DNA from: Gordonia otitidis NBRC 100426
Lineage (GTDB): Bacteria > Actinomycetota > Actinomycetes > Mycobacteriales > Mycobacteriaceae
NCBI RefSeq assembly: GCF_000248075.1
Contig: NZ_BAFB01000095.1
Coordinates: 1 to 36,102 of the forward strand
DNA: 36,102 nt
Reading direction: 5' to 3'
Shown: piece by piece, positions 16,200-25,375 of the stretch
Layout of the letters: each line of letters begins with the position of its first letter
Numbering within the stretch: the stretch's first letter is position 1
Made by a program: the position numbers and the translations under genes
Notes under the pieces: model-generated
What the model was told of the DNA's origin: nothing
Databases searched by the model: none
The model's input: the letters and a program-made list of their open reading frames with translations, nothing else

Positions 16200-17924
16200 C
16201 TACGCAAGCGGCACCGACCAGGTGAGTGTCGTCCCCGACGGCCGGCCCGCCGCCACACGCGGGTTGGTGACGACGGTGAACGTCCCATCGCATTCCTCGG
16301 CGCGCCTCGTCAGGTTCTCCAGTCCGCGGTAGGTCACGTCCGTGCCGATCCCCACACCGTCGTCGGTGATCTCCACCGACAGCACGTCGTCGGCGCTGAC
16401 CGACACCGATATGTGTTCGGCGTGGGCGTGCCGCAACGCATTCGACAGCCCTTCGCGCATCACCGCATCGATGTGCGGACCGAGCGCGTCGGGTACGACG
16501 GTGTCCACCGGGCCACTGAACTGCACGCTCGGCGCAATCGGGGCATGGACCGACAGCTCCGACACGATGTCGAGAATACGTCGACGCAACGTCGCGGAGT
16601 CGTGGTGGCCGGGCACCGTCTGTAGGTCGAAGATCGAGGTGCGGATCTGCGCGATCGTGCGGTCGAGGTCGGTCATCACCTGTTCGAGTCGCTCGGCGCG
16701 TGCGGTGTCGTCGACGCGGGCCGCACCACCGCCCGCCGCGAGCATCGTCTGAATCGACATCCCGATCGCGAACAGTCGCTGGATCACGTGGTCGTGCAGG
16801 TCGCGGGCGATTCGATGTCGGTCCGACAGCACCTCGAGGTCGCGCGCCACCTGTTGTTGCTCCGCGTAGACCATGGCCAGCGAGGCCACCTCGGCGACAC
16901 CGGCGAGACCCGACGCCTCCTCGGACTTCCACAGCGGTCGGTCGGGCTGCGTGATCACGATCCAGCCGAACGCGCCCGAGGCGCGTTGCAATGGCTGAAC
17001 CGTCGCCCAGCGAGCACCTCGCCGGGCCAGGGAGTCAGAGATCTCGGCAATCGGCACGACCGACATCTCCGATCCCTCCGGCGCCGAGAAGTCGGCCGGA
17101 TCGATGTCGAACGCCGCGCCGGTGTGCCCGCTGAGCACGACCTCGTCACCGCCGCCTGCCGTCTCCCCCGCGGAGCCGACGTCGCCCACTGAACCGACGT
17201 TGCTCACTGAACCGATGTCGCTCGCCGCGGACACGATGAAGACGTCCGTCGCGCCCACCAGTTCCGCGACGTCGGTGCACATGCGAGACAGCGTGTCCTC
17301 GAGGGCGATTCCCGACAGCGGCTCCGACCCTCGGCGGACGAGTACCTGCATCCACCGCTGCCTCGTGCGTGACGTCTCGAACAACTGGGCATTGTCGACG
17401 GCGATTCCCGCGGCCACCGCCAGGACGGCGATCAGCGCTTCGTCGAGGGGGGTGAACTCGTCCGCGGAGCGCTTCTCGGTGAGGTAGATGCGACCGAAGT
17501 TGGAACCGCGAATGATGATCGGTGCGCCGAGAAATGTGGTCATCGGCGGATGATTCGGTGGGAAGCCCACCGAGGCAGGATGTTTCGCGAGATCGGGGAT
17601 CCGCAGGATGTGTGGATCGTTGATCAACACCCCCAACACTCCCTTACCGACCGGCAGCGAGCCCATCGCCGACCTCTCGGCGGGAGTGATCCCGGTGTAC
17701 ACGAACTCCGACAATCCGCCGTCGGGACCGCGAACACCCAGCGCGCCGTAGCGTGCGTCGACCACGCCGACCGCGACCTCCACGATGCGTTGCAGCGCCT
17801 CGTCGAGGTCGAGTCCCTGGCCGACGACGAGCACGGCCTCGAGCAGATCGCGCAGAATCGCCGGATCGTCGACACCGTGCTCGCGCAGGATGTCGAGCAC
17901 CCGGGCGATCGAACTCTCCGACAT
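16200..17924 (-). CDS. devS: GAF-GAF sensor histidine kinase, DevS/DosS-like
   Basis: About 574 residues. GAF-A (about 30-180) has VVDARYGALGV and HPASVGFPPNHPPMTTFLGAP; the histidine of NHPPM, near residue 125, aligns with the haem-ligating H149 of M. tuberculosis DosS, so gas or redox sensing by haem is likely. GAF-B (about 200-350) carries a Gly/Ser/Val-rich insertion (DIGSVSNVGSVGDVGSAG). The HisKA_3 domain has RIARDLHDHVIQRLFAIG with phospho-acceptor about H377, and the HATPase has N-box EGLSNALRHAHAEH and G-box DDGVGIG. ATG 17924 was chosen because AAGGAG lies 5 bases upstream; this ATG overlaps the cobB stop (TGATG). The gene is therefore probably read with the cobalamin operon while converging on its likely partner devR. 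Confidence 0.88.
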   Translation of the reverse strand: MSESSIARVLDILREHGVDDPAILRDLLEAVLVVGQGLDLDEALQRIVEVAVGVVDARYGALGVRGPDGGLSEFVYTGITPAERSAMGSLPVGKGVLGVLINDPHILRIPDLAKHPASVGFPPNHPPMTTFLGAPIIIRGSNFGRIYLTEKRSADEFTPLDEALIAVLAVAAGIAVDNAQLFETSRTRQRWMQVLVRRGSEPLSGIALEDTLSRMCTDVAELVGATDVFIVSAASDIGSVSNVGSVGDVGSAGETAGGGDEVVLSGHTGAAFDIDPADFSAPEGSEMSVVPIAEISDSLARRGARWATVQPLQRASGAFGWIVITQPDRPLWKSEEASGLAGVAEVASLAMVYAEQQQVARDLEVLSDRHRIARDLHDHVIQRLFAIGMSIQTMLAAGGGAARVDDTARAERLEQVMTDLDRTIAQIRTSIFDLQTVPGHHDSATLRRRILDIVSELSVHAPIAPSVQFSGPVDTVVPDALGPHIDAVMREGLSNALRHAHAEHISVSVSADDVLSVEITDDGVGIGTDVTYRGLENLTRRAEECDGTFTVVTNPRVAAGRPSGTTLTWSVPLA

Positions 17925-19321
17925 CACGACTCCTTCCGTTCGCAGGCCCGCACGAATCTGGCGATGGCCGCCGGGACCGCCGCGGGATGGACGTGCAGAT
18001 ACGACGCGTGCACGTTGGTCGCGGCGATGCCGTCGGTGCGTGGCACACCGTGATGGTCACGCCAGGCCCACGCGGGCGTGGCCGTGGCGAGTTCGACGAC
18101 GCTGCGGTGGAATTCGTGTCCGGTCACCCGTTCCCCCGCGCGATAGAGCACCGAATCCGACACCGCGACCGCGTCCCGGTAGCCGAGCGTGAGCGAGGGA
18201 CCGAACCGGCCGACGGCGTCGATCACACCGGCCATCGGGCGCTGATCGAGCTCTCTCGTCAGGTACAGCAACCCGGCGCATTCGCCATGCACGGGACCGC
18301 CGCCCCGGTGCAGCGTCGCAATGTCCTCGCGCAGTTCATGATTCGCCGCAAGCCGGTCCGCGTGCTCCTCGGGGAAGCCGCCCCCGACGACGAGTCCGGC
18401 GCTGCGGTCGGGTAGGCGGTCGACCAGTGGGTCGAACTCGACCACCTGTGCACCCGCAGCGCGCAGCAGCTCGGTGTGCTCGGCATAGCCGAAGGTGAAC
18501 GCCGCGCCCGCGGCGAGCGCCACGACAGGACGCGTCGTCGCGGCATGCTCACCGACGTCATCGATGGCGTCGGCCGCTGACCACGGAGCCGATGTCACTC
18601 GGCCGCCCGATCGGGCGACCTCGACGATCGCCTCCAGATCCAGGGCGGAGCCGACCATCTCGGACATGGCGGCGACGGCGTCGACTGCTTCTGTCGACCT
18701 CTCCGCCGCCGGGATCAGGCCGAGGTGGCGCGAGGGTACACTCAGCCGATTGTCTCGGCGCAGCACGCCGAGCACCCGCATCCCGACGCGGGCGCACGCC
18801 TGTCGCAGTACCGATTCGTGCCGCGGCGATCCCACGCGGTTGAGGATGACTCCCGCGATCCGGATGGACGGCTCGTATCCGACGAAGCCGTGGAGCAGCG
18901 CGGCGAGCGATTGACTGTGGCCCGCGGCATCGACGACGAGCACCACCGGAGCGTCGAGGAGCGTCGCGACGTGCGCAGTCGATCCCATCCCGACCGGGTC
19001 GGCGTCAGCGACGTCGTCGGCGGTGATTCTGCCGTCGAACAGCCCCATGACACCCTCGACCACCGCGATGTCGGCGTCGGCACAGCCCGCGGCGAACAGC
19101 GGACCGATGAGTTCTGCTCCCACGAGATTGGGGTCGAGGTTGCGGCCGACACGTCCGGCAGCAACCGCGTGATACCCGGGATCGATGTAGTCGGGCCCGA
19201 CCTTGAACGGCGCCACCCGCCGCCCGGCCCGACGCAGTGCGCCGATGAGTCCGGTGCTCACGGTGGTCTTGCCGCTCCCCGACGACGGAGCGGCGATCAC
19301 GACCGTCGGCGTGGTGCTCAC
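17924..19321 (-). CDS. cobB: Cobyrinate a,c-diamide synthase
   Basis: A 465-residue CobB/CbiA amidotransferase. The P-loop APSSGSGKTT at residues 11-20 begins the ATP-binding half, followed by APFKVGPDYIDPGYH. The C-terminal class I glutamine amidotransferase half has VVGGGFPEEHADRLAAN and the nucleophile C348 in VHGECAGLLYL, with the catalytic histidine expected in GHEFHRS. It amidates the a and c side chains of (hydrogeno)cobyrinate using glutamine and ATP. The start is GTG 19321, 19 bases after cobO. The stop overlaps the kinase start. The position matches Rv2848c (from memory). Confidence 0.94.
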   Translation of the reverse strand: MSTTPTVVIAAPSSGSGKTTVSTGLIGALRRAGRRVAPFKVGPDYIDPGYHAVAAGRVGRNLDPNLVGAELIGPLFAAGCADADIAVVEGVMGLFDGRITADDVADADPVGMGSTAHVATLLDAPVVLVVDAAGHSQSLAALLHGFVGYEPSIRIAGVILNRVGSPRHESVLRQACARVGMRVLGVLRRDNRLSVPSRHLGLIPAAERSTEAVDAVAAMSEMVGSALDLEAIVEVARSGGRVTSAPWSAADAIDDVGEHAATTRPVVALAAGAAFTFGYAEHTELLRAAGAQVVEFDPLVDRLPDRSAGLVVGGGFPEEHADRLAANHELREDIATLHRGGGPVHGECAGLLYLTRELDQRPMAGVIDAVGRFGPSLTLGYRDAVAVSDSVLYRAGERVTGHEFHRSVVELATATPAWAWRDHHGVPRTDGIAATNVHASYLHVHPAAVPAAIARFVRACERKES

Positions 19322-19340
19322 GCGGTGATCCTCGCGGACG

Positions 19341-19958
19341 TCACCACTCGATTCCCTTCTGGCCTTTGCGTCCGGCGTCCATGGGATGAGCGACTTTGTG
19401 CATGTCCGTCACGAGATCTGCTGCGTCGACGAGGGCGGTCGGAGCCCGACGCCCGGTGATCACCACGTGTTGACGGCCCGGTCTGTCGACGAGTGTGCGC
19501 ACGACCTCGTCGGTGTCGACCCACCCCCAATCGAGCGGGTAGGTGAATTCGTCGAGCACATAGAAGTCGTGTTGCGCGTCGGAGAGTCGTCGCGCGATCT
19601 CGGCCCACCCGGCACGGGCGGCAGCAGCGTGGTCGGCGTCTGCATCGGCGTTCGCACGCAGCCAGGACCAGCCCTGTCCCATCTTGTGCCATTCGACGGG
19701 TGCACCGACACCTGTCGTCTCGTGTAGGTCGCCCAGCGCCGTCAATGCCGACTCCTCACCGACGCGCCACTTGGCACTCTTGACGAACTGGAACACCGCG
19801 ACACTCAAGCCCGCATTCCATGCCCGCATGGCCATACCGAAAGCCGCAGTCGACTTCCCCTTGCCGTCACCGGTGTGCACAGCGAGCACCGGCAGATTCC
19901 GACGCTGCCGGGTGGTCAGTCCGTCGTCGGGAACCGTCTGCGGAACACCCTGTGGCAC
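19341..19958 (-). CDS. cobO: Cob(I)yrinic acid a,c-diamide adenosyltransferase (corrinoid adenosyltransferase)
   Basis: A 205-residue CobO/BtuR-type enzyme that moves the 5'-deoxyadenosyl group of ATP onto Co(I) corrinoids. The P-loop HTGDGKGKST spans residues 28-37 and is followed by AAFGMAMRAWNAGLSVAVFQF. Further family marks are EWHKMGQGWSW, YVLDEFTYPLDWGWV, VVITGRRAP and the C-terminal AGRKGQKGIEW. The start is GTG 19958 with GAGGAGAG about 6 bases upstream. It lies 24 bases after the chelatase gene and just before cobB, the order of Rv2850c-Rv2849c-Rv2848c. Confidence 0.95.
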   Translation of the reverse strand: MPQGVPQTVPDDGLTTRQRRNLPVLAVHTGDGKGKSTAAFGMAMRAWNAGLSVAVFQFVKSAKWRVGEESALTALGDLHETTGVGAPVEWHKMGQGWSWLRANADADADHAAAARAGWAEIARRLSDAQHDFYVLDEFTYPLDWGWVDTDEVVRTLVDRPGRQHVVITGRRAPTALVDAADLVTDMHKVAHPMDAGRKGQKGIEW

Positions 19959-19982
19959 AGTGACTCTCCTCGTCGTCGTGGA

Positions 19983-22031
19983 TCAAGCGGCCGGGGCACG
20001 CGGTGGACGGCGATCGCGTTCCGATGTCGACAGCGCCGACGCGGACAGCTCGTCCATCCGCAGCGTCTGCGCGCCCAAACGCATCGCGAGGTCTGCGGCG
20101 AGCCCGAGGCGAATCCTCCCCTGCTCGCAGTCGACGACGACACTGTCGATGCCGTGGCGGCGGATACGGTCGGCTGCGGCCGCTGCGCGGGACGAGGCGT
20201 CGGTTCCAGACGTGGCACGTCCGTCGGTCAAGACCACCATCAGCGCTCGTCGCCGCGGCTCGGCCCGGCCGGCCCGCTCGATGACGTGCTGCGCCTCGAT
20301 CAGCCCCTCCGCCAGAGGAGTTCGGCCACCGGTCCGGACGTCGGCGAGACGGCGCACCGCGATGTCGACCGACTTCGTCGGCGGCACGGCGAGTTCGGCA
20401 CGTGAACCTCGTGCGATGACCACTGCGACCCGGTCACGTCTGGTGTAGGAGTCACGCAACAGGTCGACGCAGATCCTGGTGACGGCCGTCAGCCGCTTGC
20501 GTGCCGTCATCGAACCACTGAGGTCGACGACGAAGACGACCAGGTTGCCTTCCTGGCCGATCCGTTGCGCCCCACGCAGATCGGACGGTGACACCACGAG
20601 CCGACGTGTCCCCGCGGTGCACGCGTCCACCGAACGGCCCGCCGCTCGAAGCACGGTCCCGAAGAGATGGACCGCACCACCTGAAGTGAAGTCGGTGTCG
20701 GCCACGGTGTGTCCGCGACGGCTGCGTGCACGCGACCTCTTACCCGGATCGCCATCTCCGATGCCGTCTGCGCGTAGTCGCCGCACACGGGTACCGCTTG
20801 CGGTTGCGGTGGTACCGAACATCGGGCCGCCGGGCGCCTGATTCGTCTGCGACTCCTCGGTCCCGGAATCCTGCGGTCCTGAATCCTGCTGTCCGGGATC
20901 GTGCTGTCCGGAATCCTGGTGCTGACCCGCGTCGTCGGGTGGGTCGATCGACTCCTCGTGCTGGTCCGGCGTCGACCCACCGCCGGGGCCGTCCGGGTCG
21001 TGATCGGGTTCTTCTGGGGGCCCGGCAGCCTCGTCTCCAGCGGAGAGGGCGTCGTCGAGTTGCTGCTCGTCGAGGCCAGACTCGTCAAACGGATCACGCC
21101 TACGCCGGTGCGGGAGTGCGAGTTCCACACCGACCCGCACGTCGTCCTCGGTGACCGACGTCGCGCCGCGCAAAGCTGCATGCGCGGCAGCAGTGCGGGC
21201 GACCACGATGTCGCCACGCAGTCCGTCGACGTCGAGGTGGGCACAGATGCCCGCGATGCGTCGCAACTCCCTGTCACTGATCTCGACGCGATCGATCAGG
21301 TCTCGTGCGGTGGCGATCCGTTCGGAGAGGCTCTTCTCGTCGTCGGCGTATCTTCCGACGAAATCCTGCGGGTCGGCATCGAAATCCATTCGGCGGCGGA
21401 CGACCTCGACGCGTTCGTCGACATCCCGGGCGGCGGTGACGTCGACGGCGAGTCCGAATCGGTCGAGCAACTGCGGACGGAGTTCTCCCTCTTCGGGATT
21501 CATCGTGCCGACGAGGACGAAGTCGGCGTTCTGGGTGTGCGAGACACCGTCTCGTTCGATCGTCACGCGACCGCTGGCGGCGGCGTCGAGTAGGACGTCG
21601 ACGAGATGATCGGCGAGCAAGTTGACCTCGTCGATGTAGAGCACACCGCCGTCCGCCCTTGCCAGAAGCCCCGGCGTGAACACCGCTTGGCCGTCACGCA
21701 GCACCGCGGTCAGATCCAACGAGCCGACCACTCGATCCTCGGTGGCTCCGATCGGGAGCTCGACAACCCTCCCCCGCCGCGTCGAGGCATCGGCGACAGC
21801 CTCCGACATGCCCCAGTGATCGTCGTGCTCCGCGAGGAGCGGGCCGAGCCCGCGGACGATCGTCGACTTCGCGGTGCCCTTCTCGCCGCGGATGAGCACG
21901 CCGCCGATCCCGGGAGCCACGGCGCACAGCATCAACGCCAGCTTCAATCGGTCCTGACCGACGACGGCACTGAACGGGTAACGCACCGGCGTCTCGGCAG
22001 GCACCGCGGTGGCGGAGTGCCGGCCGCTCAT
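19983..22031 (-). CDS. Mg/Co-chelatase-type AAA+ and VWA fusion protein (ChlI-ChlD-like)
   Basis: A 682-residue fusion. The AAA+ part has Walker A GEKGTAKST (49-57), Walker B GGVLYIDEVNLL (128-139) and VGTMNPEEGELRPQLLDRFG, as in BchI/ChlI. A long acidic linker (about 330-410) is rich in Asp/Gln/Ser with repeated QDSG/QHD units. The C-terminal VWA domain begins near residue 490 with the MIDAS DLSGSM (503-508) and contains GRTPLAEGLIEA and VVLTDGRATSG, as in BchD/ChlD. It probably drives cobalt insertion with a CobN-like subunit encoded elsewhere; that role is inferred from the cob neighbours. ATG 22031 overlaps the stop of the acetyltransferase gene (ATGA). Matches Rv2850c. Confidence 0.92.
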   Translation of the reverse strand: MSGRHSATAVPAETPVRYPFSAVVGQDRLKLALMLCAVAPGIGGVLIRGEKGTAKSTIVRGLGPLLAEHDDHWGMSEAVADASTRRGRVVELPIGATEDRVVGSLDLTAVLRDGQAVFTPGLLARADGGVLYIDEVNLLADHLVDVLLDAAASGRVTIERDGVSHTQNADFVLVGTMNPEEGELRPQLLDRFGLAVDVTAARDVDERVEVVRRRMDFDADPQDFVGRYADDEKSLSERIATARDLIDRVEISDRELRRIAGICAHLDVDGLRGDIVVARTAAAHAALRGATSVTEDDVRVGVELALPHRRRRDPFDESGLDEQQLDDALSAGDEAAGPPEEPDHDPDGPGGGSTPDQHEESIDPPDDAGQHQDSGQHDPGQQDSGPQDSGTEESQTNQAPGGPMFGTTATASGTRVRRLRADGIGDGDPGKRSRARSRRGHTVADTDFTSGGAVHLFGTVLRAAGRSVDACTAGTRRLVVSPSDLRGAQRIGQEGNLVVFVVDLSGSMTARKRLTAVTRICVDLLRDSYTRRDRVAVVIARGSRAELAVPPTKSVDIAVRRLADVRTGGRTPLAEGLIEAQHVIERAGRAEPRRRALMVVLTDGRATSGTDASSRAAAAADRIRRHGIDSVVVDCEQGRIRLGLAADLAMRLGAQTLRMDELSASALSTSERDRRPPRAPAA

Positions 22032-22501
22032 GCGGATACGTTTCTGGCAGGCCGCAGCATCGAGACGTGCGGAATGCCGTCCTCGAGGTATTCCTCGCTG
22101 TCGACGACGAACCCGAACTTGGCATACATGTCGATCAGATAGCTCTGCGCCTCGATGCGGCATGCGCCGTCACCGACCTGGGCGAGTGCCATCTCGATCA
22201 GTCGAGCGGTCAAACCCTCGCCGCGGCGCGGACGCGCGGTGCACACACGGCCGATCCGGTATGTCTCGCCGTCGCCGGGAGCGTCAGAATCCTCCATCAG
22301 TCGCAGCGTCGCGACCACACGCCCCTCGTCGTCGGACACCCAGAGCTGACGGGTCGAGGGCTCGAGATCCCGACCGTCGAGTTCCGGATACGGACACGAC
22401 TGTTCGACGACGAACACATCCACACGCAATCGCAGGATGTTGTACAACGTCTCGACATCGAGATCAGCTGTGAAACTGCGGTGGAGCTGCCCAGTTGTCA
22501 T
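22028..22501 (-). CDS. GNAT family acetyltransferase, ElaA-like
   Basis: A 157-residue ElaA-type N-acetyltransferase. It begins with LYNILRLRVDVFVVEQSCPYPELDGRD (given as positions about 19-45), the ElaA hallmark, and has the acetyl-CoA pyrophosphate loop IGRVCTARPRRGEGL near residue 85 and AQSYLIDMYAKFGFV near 118. The substrate is unknown. It is the first gene of the chelatase-cobO-cobB run and overlaps the chelatase start by four bases, as with Rv2851c. ATG 22501 has no ribosome binding site. A GATAGT/TAGTCA sequence lies 7-9 bases upstream, so a leaderless transcript is possible but the -10 is not canonical. Confidence 0.9.
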   Translation of the reverse strand: MTTGQLHRSFTADLDVETLYNILRLRVDVFVVEQSCPYPELDGRDLEPSTRQLWVSDDEGRVVATLRLMEDSDAPGDGETYRIGRVCTARPRRGEGLTARLIEMALAQVGDGACRIEAQSYLIDMYAKFGFVVDSEEYLEDGIPHVSMLRPARNVSA

Positions 22502-22541
22502 GGTGTCGTGACTATCACACCGACAGCGCGCACGTCACAAC

Positions 22542-24074
22542 TCAACCGGCGGGGGCGGGCTCGACGTCGGCGTCCGTCGCGCGCACCACGGTGTCGCGGC
22601 GCAGCTCGAGGCTGCTGCTCGTCCAATCCCAGACCTGGTGGAACAGGTCGGCGTTGTCGGAGAGTTTCTTGCCGAACGACGGAATCATCTCGGTCAGCTT
22701 CGGGGTCCAGCGGGTGAACTCGGTCGGGAAGCACTGTTCGAGCACCGACAGCATCGCCGGAACGGCGGTCGACGCACCGGGAGATGCACCGAGCAGGCCT
22801 GCGATGGTGCCGTCACCGGCAGCGACCACGGCGGTACCGAATTCGAGCTTTCCGCCCATGCCTTCGGCGTTCTTCCGGATGACCTGCACACGCTGGCCCG
22901 CGGTGATCATCTCCCAGTCGTCGCCGATCGCGCGTGGGACGAACTCGCGCAGCGTGTCGACACGGTCCGCGGGACTGGCGGCGAGCTCGCTGATCAGGTA
23001 CTTGAGCAGACCGAACTCCTGTGGAGCGATGGACATCATCGGCAGCAGGTTGCCCGGCTTGACCGAACTGAGCAGATCGGTCATCTTGCCGCTCTTGAGG
23101 AACTTGGGTGACCAGCCGGCGTAGGGACCGAACAGCAGTCCCTGGCGGTGGTTGATGACGCGGGTGTCGAGGTGCGGCACCGACATCGGGGGCGCACCAA
23201 CCGCGGCCTGGCCGTACACCTTGGCGTGGTGTTCTTCGATGAGTTCGGGATTGGTGCACCGGAAGAACTCACCCGACACGGGGAATCCGCCGAAGCCCTT
23301 GGCCTCCTTGATGCCCGACTTCTGCAGAAGGTGCAGCGCGCCGCCGCCCGCTCCGACGAACACGAACTTCGCGTGCACGGTCCACTTCTCGCCCGTGCGG
23401 ACATTGCGCACCTTGACGATCCAGCTTCCGTCGGACTGCTTGTCAAGGTTGGTCACGGCGTGGCCGAAGTAGATGTCGCCACCCTTGCCGACGAAGTTCA
23501 ACAGCTTCTGGGTGAGCGAACCGAAGTCCACGTCGGTGCCCTCGGTGAACCAGTTGAGAGCGACGGGGTCGGAGAAGTCCCGACCCGCCGACATCAACGG
23601 GAGCCGCGCAGAGAACTCAGCCGGATCGGTGATGTACTCCATGCCCTCGAAGAGGACTTCCTTGGAGAGCGCGTCGTAGCGCTTGCGCAGGTAGTCGACA
23701 CCCGCGTCGCCGTGGGTGAAGCTGACGTGCGGAATCGGATTGATGAACTCCGAGGGCTGCGAGATGATCCCGTTGTCGACGGAGTACGCCCAGAACTGTC
23801 GGGACACCTGGAACTGCTCGTTGATGGCGATCGCCTTGGTGATGTCGACGCCACCGTCGGCAGTCTTCGGCGTGTAGTTGAGCTCACACAACGCGGAGTG
23901 GCCGGTACCCGCGTTGTTCCACGGATCACTGCTCTCGCCGGCCGCGGCGTCGAGCCGTTCGAACAGGCTGATCGTCCAGTCCGGCTGTACCTGCCGCAGC
24001 AGCGCGCCCAGGGTGGCACTCATGATTCCAGCGCCCACCAGCGCGACGTCCGTCTTGATCACCGATTCAGACAC
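22542..24074 (-). CDS. mqo: Malate:quinone oxidoreductase
   Basis: About 510 residues from GTG 24074. The N-terminal FAD-binding stretch is [20 protein letters not shown]. Further Mqo marks are [45 protein letters not shown] and [17 protein letters not shown]. The peripheral membrane enzyme oxidises malate to oxaloacetate and passes electrons to the quinone pool. ATG 24161 would add 29 residues ([11 protein letters not shown]...) but these lack family resemblance; GTG 24074 is preferred, though its upstream site is weak. It is encoded 40 bases upstream of the acetyltransferase gene and corresponds to Rv2852c. Confidence 0.94.
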   Translation of the reverse strand: MSESVIKTDVALVGAGIMSATLGALLRQVQPDWTISLFERLDAAAGESSDPWNNAGTGHSALCELNYTPKTADGGVDITKAIAINEQFQVSRQFWAYSVDNGIISQPSEFINPIPHVSFTHGDAGVDYLRKRYDALSKEVLFEGMEYITDPAEFSARLPLMSAGRDFSDPVALNWFTEGTDVDFGSLTQKLLNFVGKGGDIYFGHAVTNLDKQSDGSWIVKVRNVRTGEKWTVHAKFVFVGAGGGALHLLQKSGIKEAKGFGGFPVSGEFFRCTNPELIEEHHAKVYGQAAVGAPPMSVPHLDTRVINHRQGLLFGPYAGWSPKFLKSGKMTDLLSSVKPGNLLPMMSIAPQEFGLLKYLISELAASPADRVDTLREFVPRAIGDDWEMITAGQRVQVIRKNAEGMGGKLEFGTAVVAAGDGTIAGLLGASPGASTAVPAMLSVLEQCFPTEFTRWTPKLTEMIPSFGKKLSDNADLFHQVWDWTSSSLELRRDTVVRATDADVEPAPAG

Positions 24075-24190
24075 GTCGGACCCCACTTCAGACTTCGGTT
24101 CGACAGCACGGCTGTGTGCTGCCCGGACGATCGTCGTCCACTTGGGACCATTGTTCCCCATGCGAGTGACTGGGCCCGAATCGCCTCCAC

Positions 24191-24214
24191 CAAGTGTGGG
24201 CCGGATGACACTTG
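24191..24214. promoter_or_regulatory. Inverted repeat between mqo and hydrolase genes
   Basis: CAAGTGT and ACACTTG form a perfect 7-bp inverted repeat separated by 10 bases. It lies in the divergent region, with its right arm running into TTGCGT (24212-24217), a possible but over-spaced -35 for the hydrolase promoter. It could be an operator for a dimeric regulator; no regulator can be named. Confidence 0.4.
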
Positions 24215-24237
24215 CGTACTCGTGCCGTGTGCACCTT

Positions 24238-24243
24238 TACAGT
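24238..24243 (+). promoter_or_regulatory. -10 hexamer (TACAGT) of leaderless hydrolase-mtr transcript
   Basis: TACAGT with a 7-base spacer to GTG 24251; the same hexamer and spacing are found before yaaA. Confidence 0.6.
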
Positions 24244-24250
24244 GGGAATC

Positions 24251-25375
24251 GTGACTGTGTCCCCCGCGTCGAAGTCCCCCGCGTCGAACACCTCGACGCC
24301 CCCGGCAGAGACGTCCCCGACGACCAGCAACACGGCGAGAACACCGTCTGACGGAACGGCCTTCGACTCGGGGTGGCAGCCCGACCGACTGCTCGATCGA
24401 TACGAGGTACGGACGTTCGACCTCGGTCGTGACCCGGACGGCGAGGACCCCATCACCGCGACCCTGATACGCAAACCGACCACGTCGGCGCATGCGAGCA
24501 AGGGTGCTGTGCTCTATGTCCACGGCTTCACCGACTACTTCTTCCACGAACCGCTCGCCGACCACTTCCACGAGCGTGGGTATGCCTTCTACGCGCTGGA
24601 CCTGCGCAAGTGTGGCCGTTCACTTCTCGCCCAGCACACGCCCCATTTCGCGCGCGACCTCGCGGTCTACGACCTCGAACTCGGACTCGCCCTCGACGCG
24701 ATCGCCGATGACTTCTCCGTCGACACTCCGGTACTCGTCGCGGCGCATTCGACGGGTGGCCTGATCACCCCGCTGTGGCTCGACCGCCTCCGCGCCGCGT
24801 CGCCCGAGCGCCATGCCCGCGTCTCCGGACTCCTGCTCAACAGCCCGTGGCTCGACCTGCAGGGCGAGCCGGTGCTGCGCAGCTATCCGGTGACCATGTT
24901 CATCAAAGGCGTTGCCGCCGTGCGGCCATTCGAGAAGCTGTCGCGCGAACTGTCCGGGGCATACGGCGAGAGCCTCCACGTCGACTCGCACGGAGAGTGG
25001 TCCTACGACCTGACGATGAAGCCGCTGGGCGGATTCCCGGTCACCTTCGGCTTCCTCAACGCTGTTCGCTCGGGCCAGCGGCATCTCCACCACGGCATCG
25101 ATGTCGGTGTCCCGACACTCGTACTGCGCTCGGACAAGACGAAATTCGCCAAGAACTACTCCTCCGCCGTCGACGTCGCGGATGCCGTACTCGACGTCTC
25201 ACAGATCGCACGGTGGAGTGGCTCACTCGGAGGGCATGTGACGGTCGCCCCCATCACCGGTGCCCGCCACGACGTGTTCCTGTCCGTGGCGTCCGCCCGC
25301 GCTCAGGCATACGCGGAGGTCGACCGTTGGCTCGATTCCGTGGTCGAGCCGATCCGACAGGAGCACGCATCATGA
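24251..25375 (+). CDS. Alpha/beta hydrolase, lysophospholipase-like (Rv2854-type)
   Basis: About 374 residues from GTG 24251; this start is favoured by the -10 just upstream and removes an unlikely N-terminal extension. After a Ser/Thr/Pro-rich leader of ~45 residues comes an alpha/beta hydrolase fold with the oxyanion region [18 protein letters not shown], the nucleophile serine in [10 protein letters not shown] and the catalytic histidine in [11 protein letters not shown]. The acid is probably in LVLRSDKT. The fold is of the serine aminopeptidase/monoglyceride-lipase type (Hydrolase_4). Substrate unknown. Its stop overlaps the mycothione reductase start (ATGA), which suggests joint expression. 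The same pair appears as Rv2854-Rv2855 in M. tuberculosis as I recall. Confidence 0.85.
   Translation: MTVSPASKSPASNTSTPPAETSPTTSNTARTPSDGTAFDSGWQPDRLLDRYEVRTFDLGRDPDGEDPITATLIRKPTTSAHASKGAVLYVHGFTDYFFHEPLADHFHERGYAFYALDLRKCGRSLLAQHTPHFARDLAVYDLELGLALDAIADDFSVDTPVLVAAHSTGGLITPLWLDRLRAASPERHARVSGLLLNSPWLDLQGEPVLRSYPVTMFIKGVAAVRPFEKLSRELSGAYGESLHVDSHGEWSYDLTMKPLGGFPVTFGFLNAVRSGQRHLHHGIDVGVPTLVLRSDKTKFAKNYSSAVDVADAVLDVSQIARWSGSLGGHVTVAPITGARHDVFLSVASARAQAYAEVDRWLDSVVEPIRQEHAS

Noticed and set aside
22032-22163. Longer N-terminus for the chelatase from 22163
   Set aside because: It would lie inside the acetyltransferase gene; ATG 22031 has the usual four-base overlap.
22502-24250. Cobalamin riboswitch before the cob genes
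   Set aside because: There is too little non-coding space upstream of the acetyltransferase, chelatase, cobO or cobB, and no B12-box-like sequence was seen; the same holds before cobQ.
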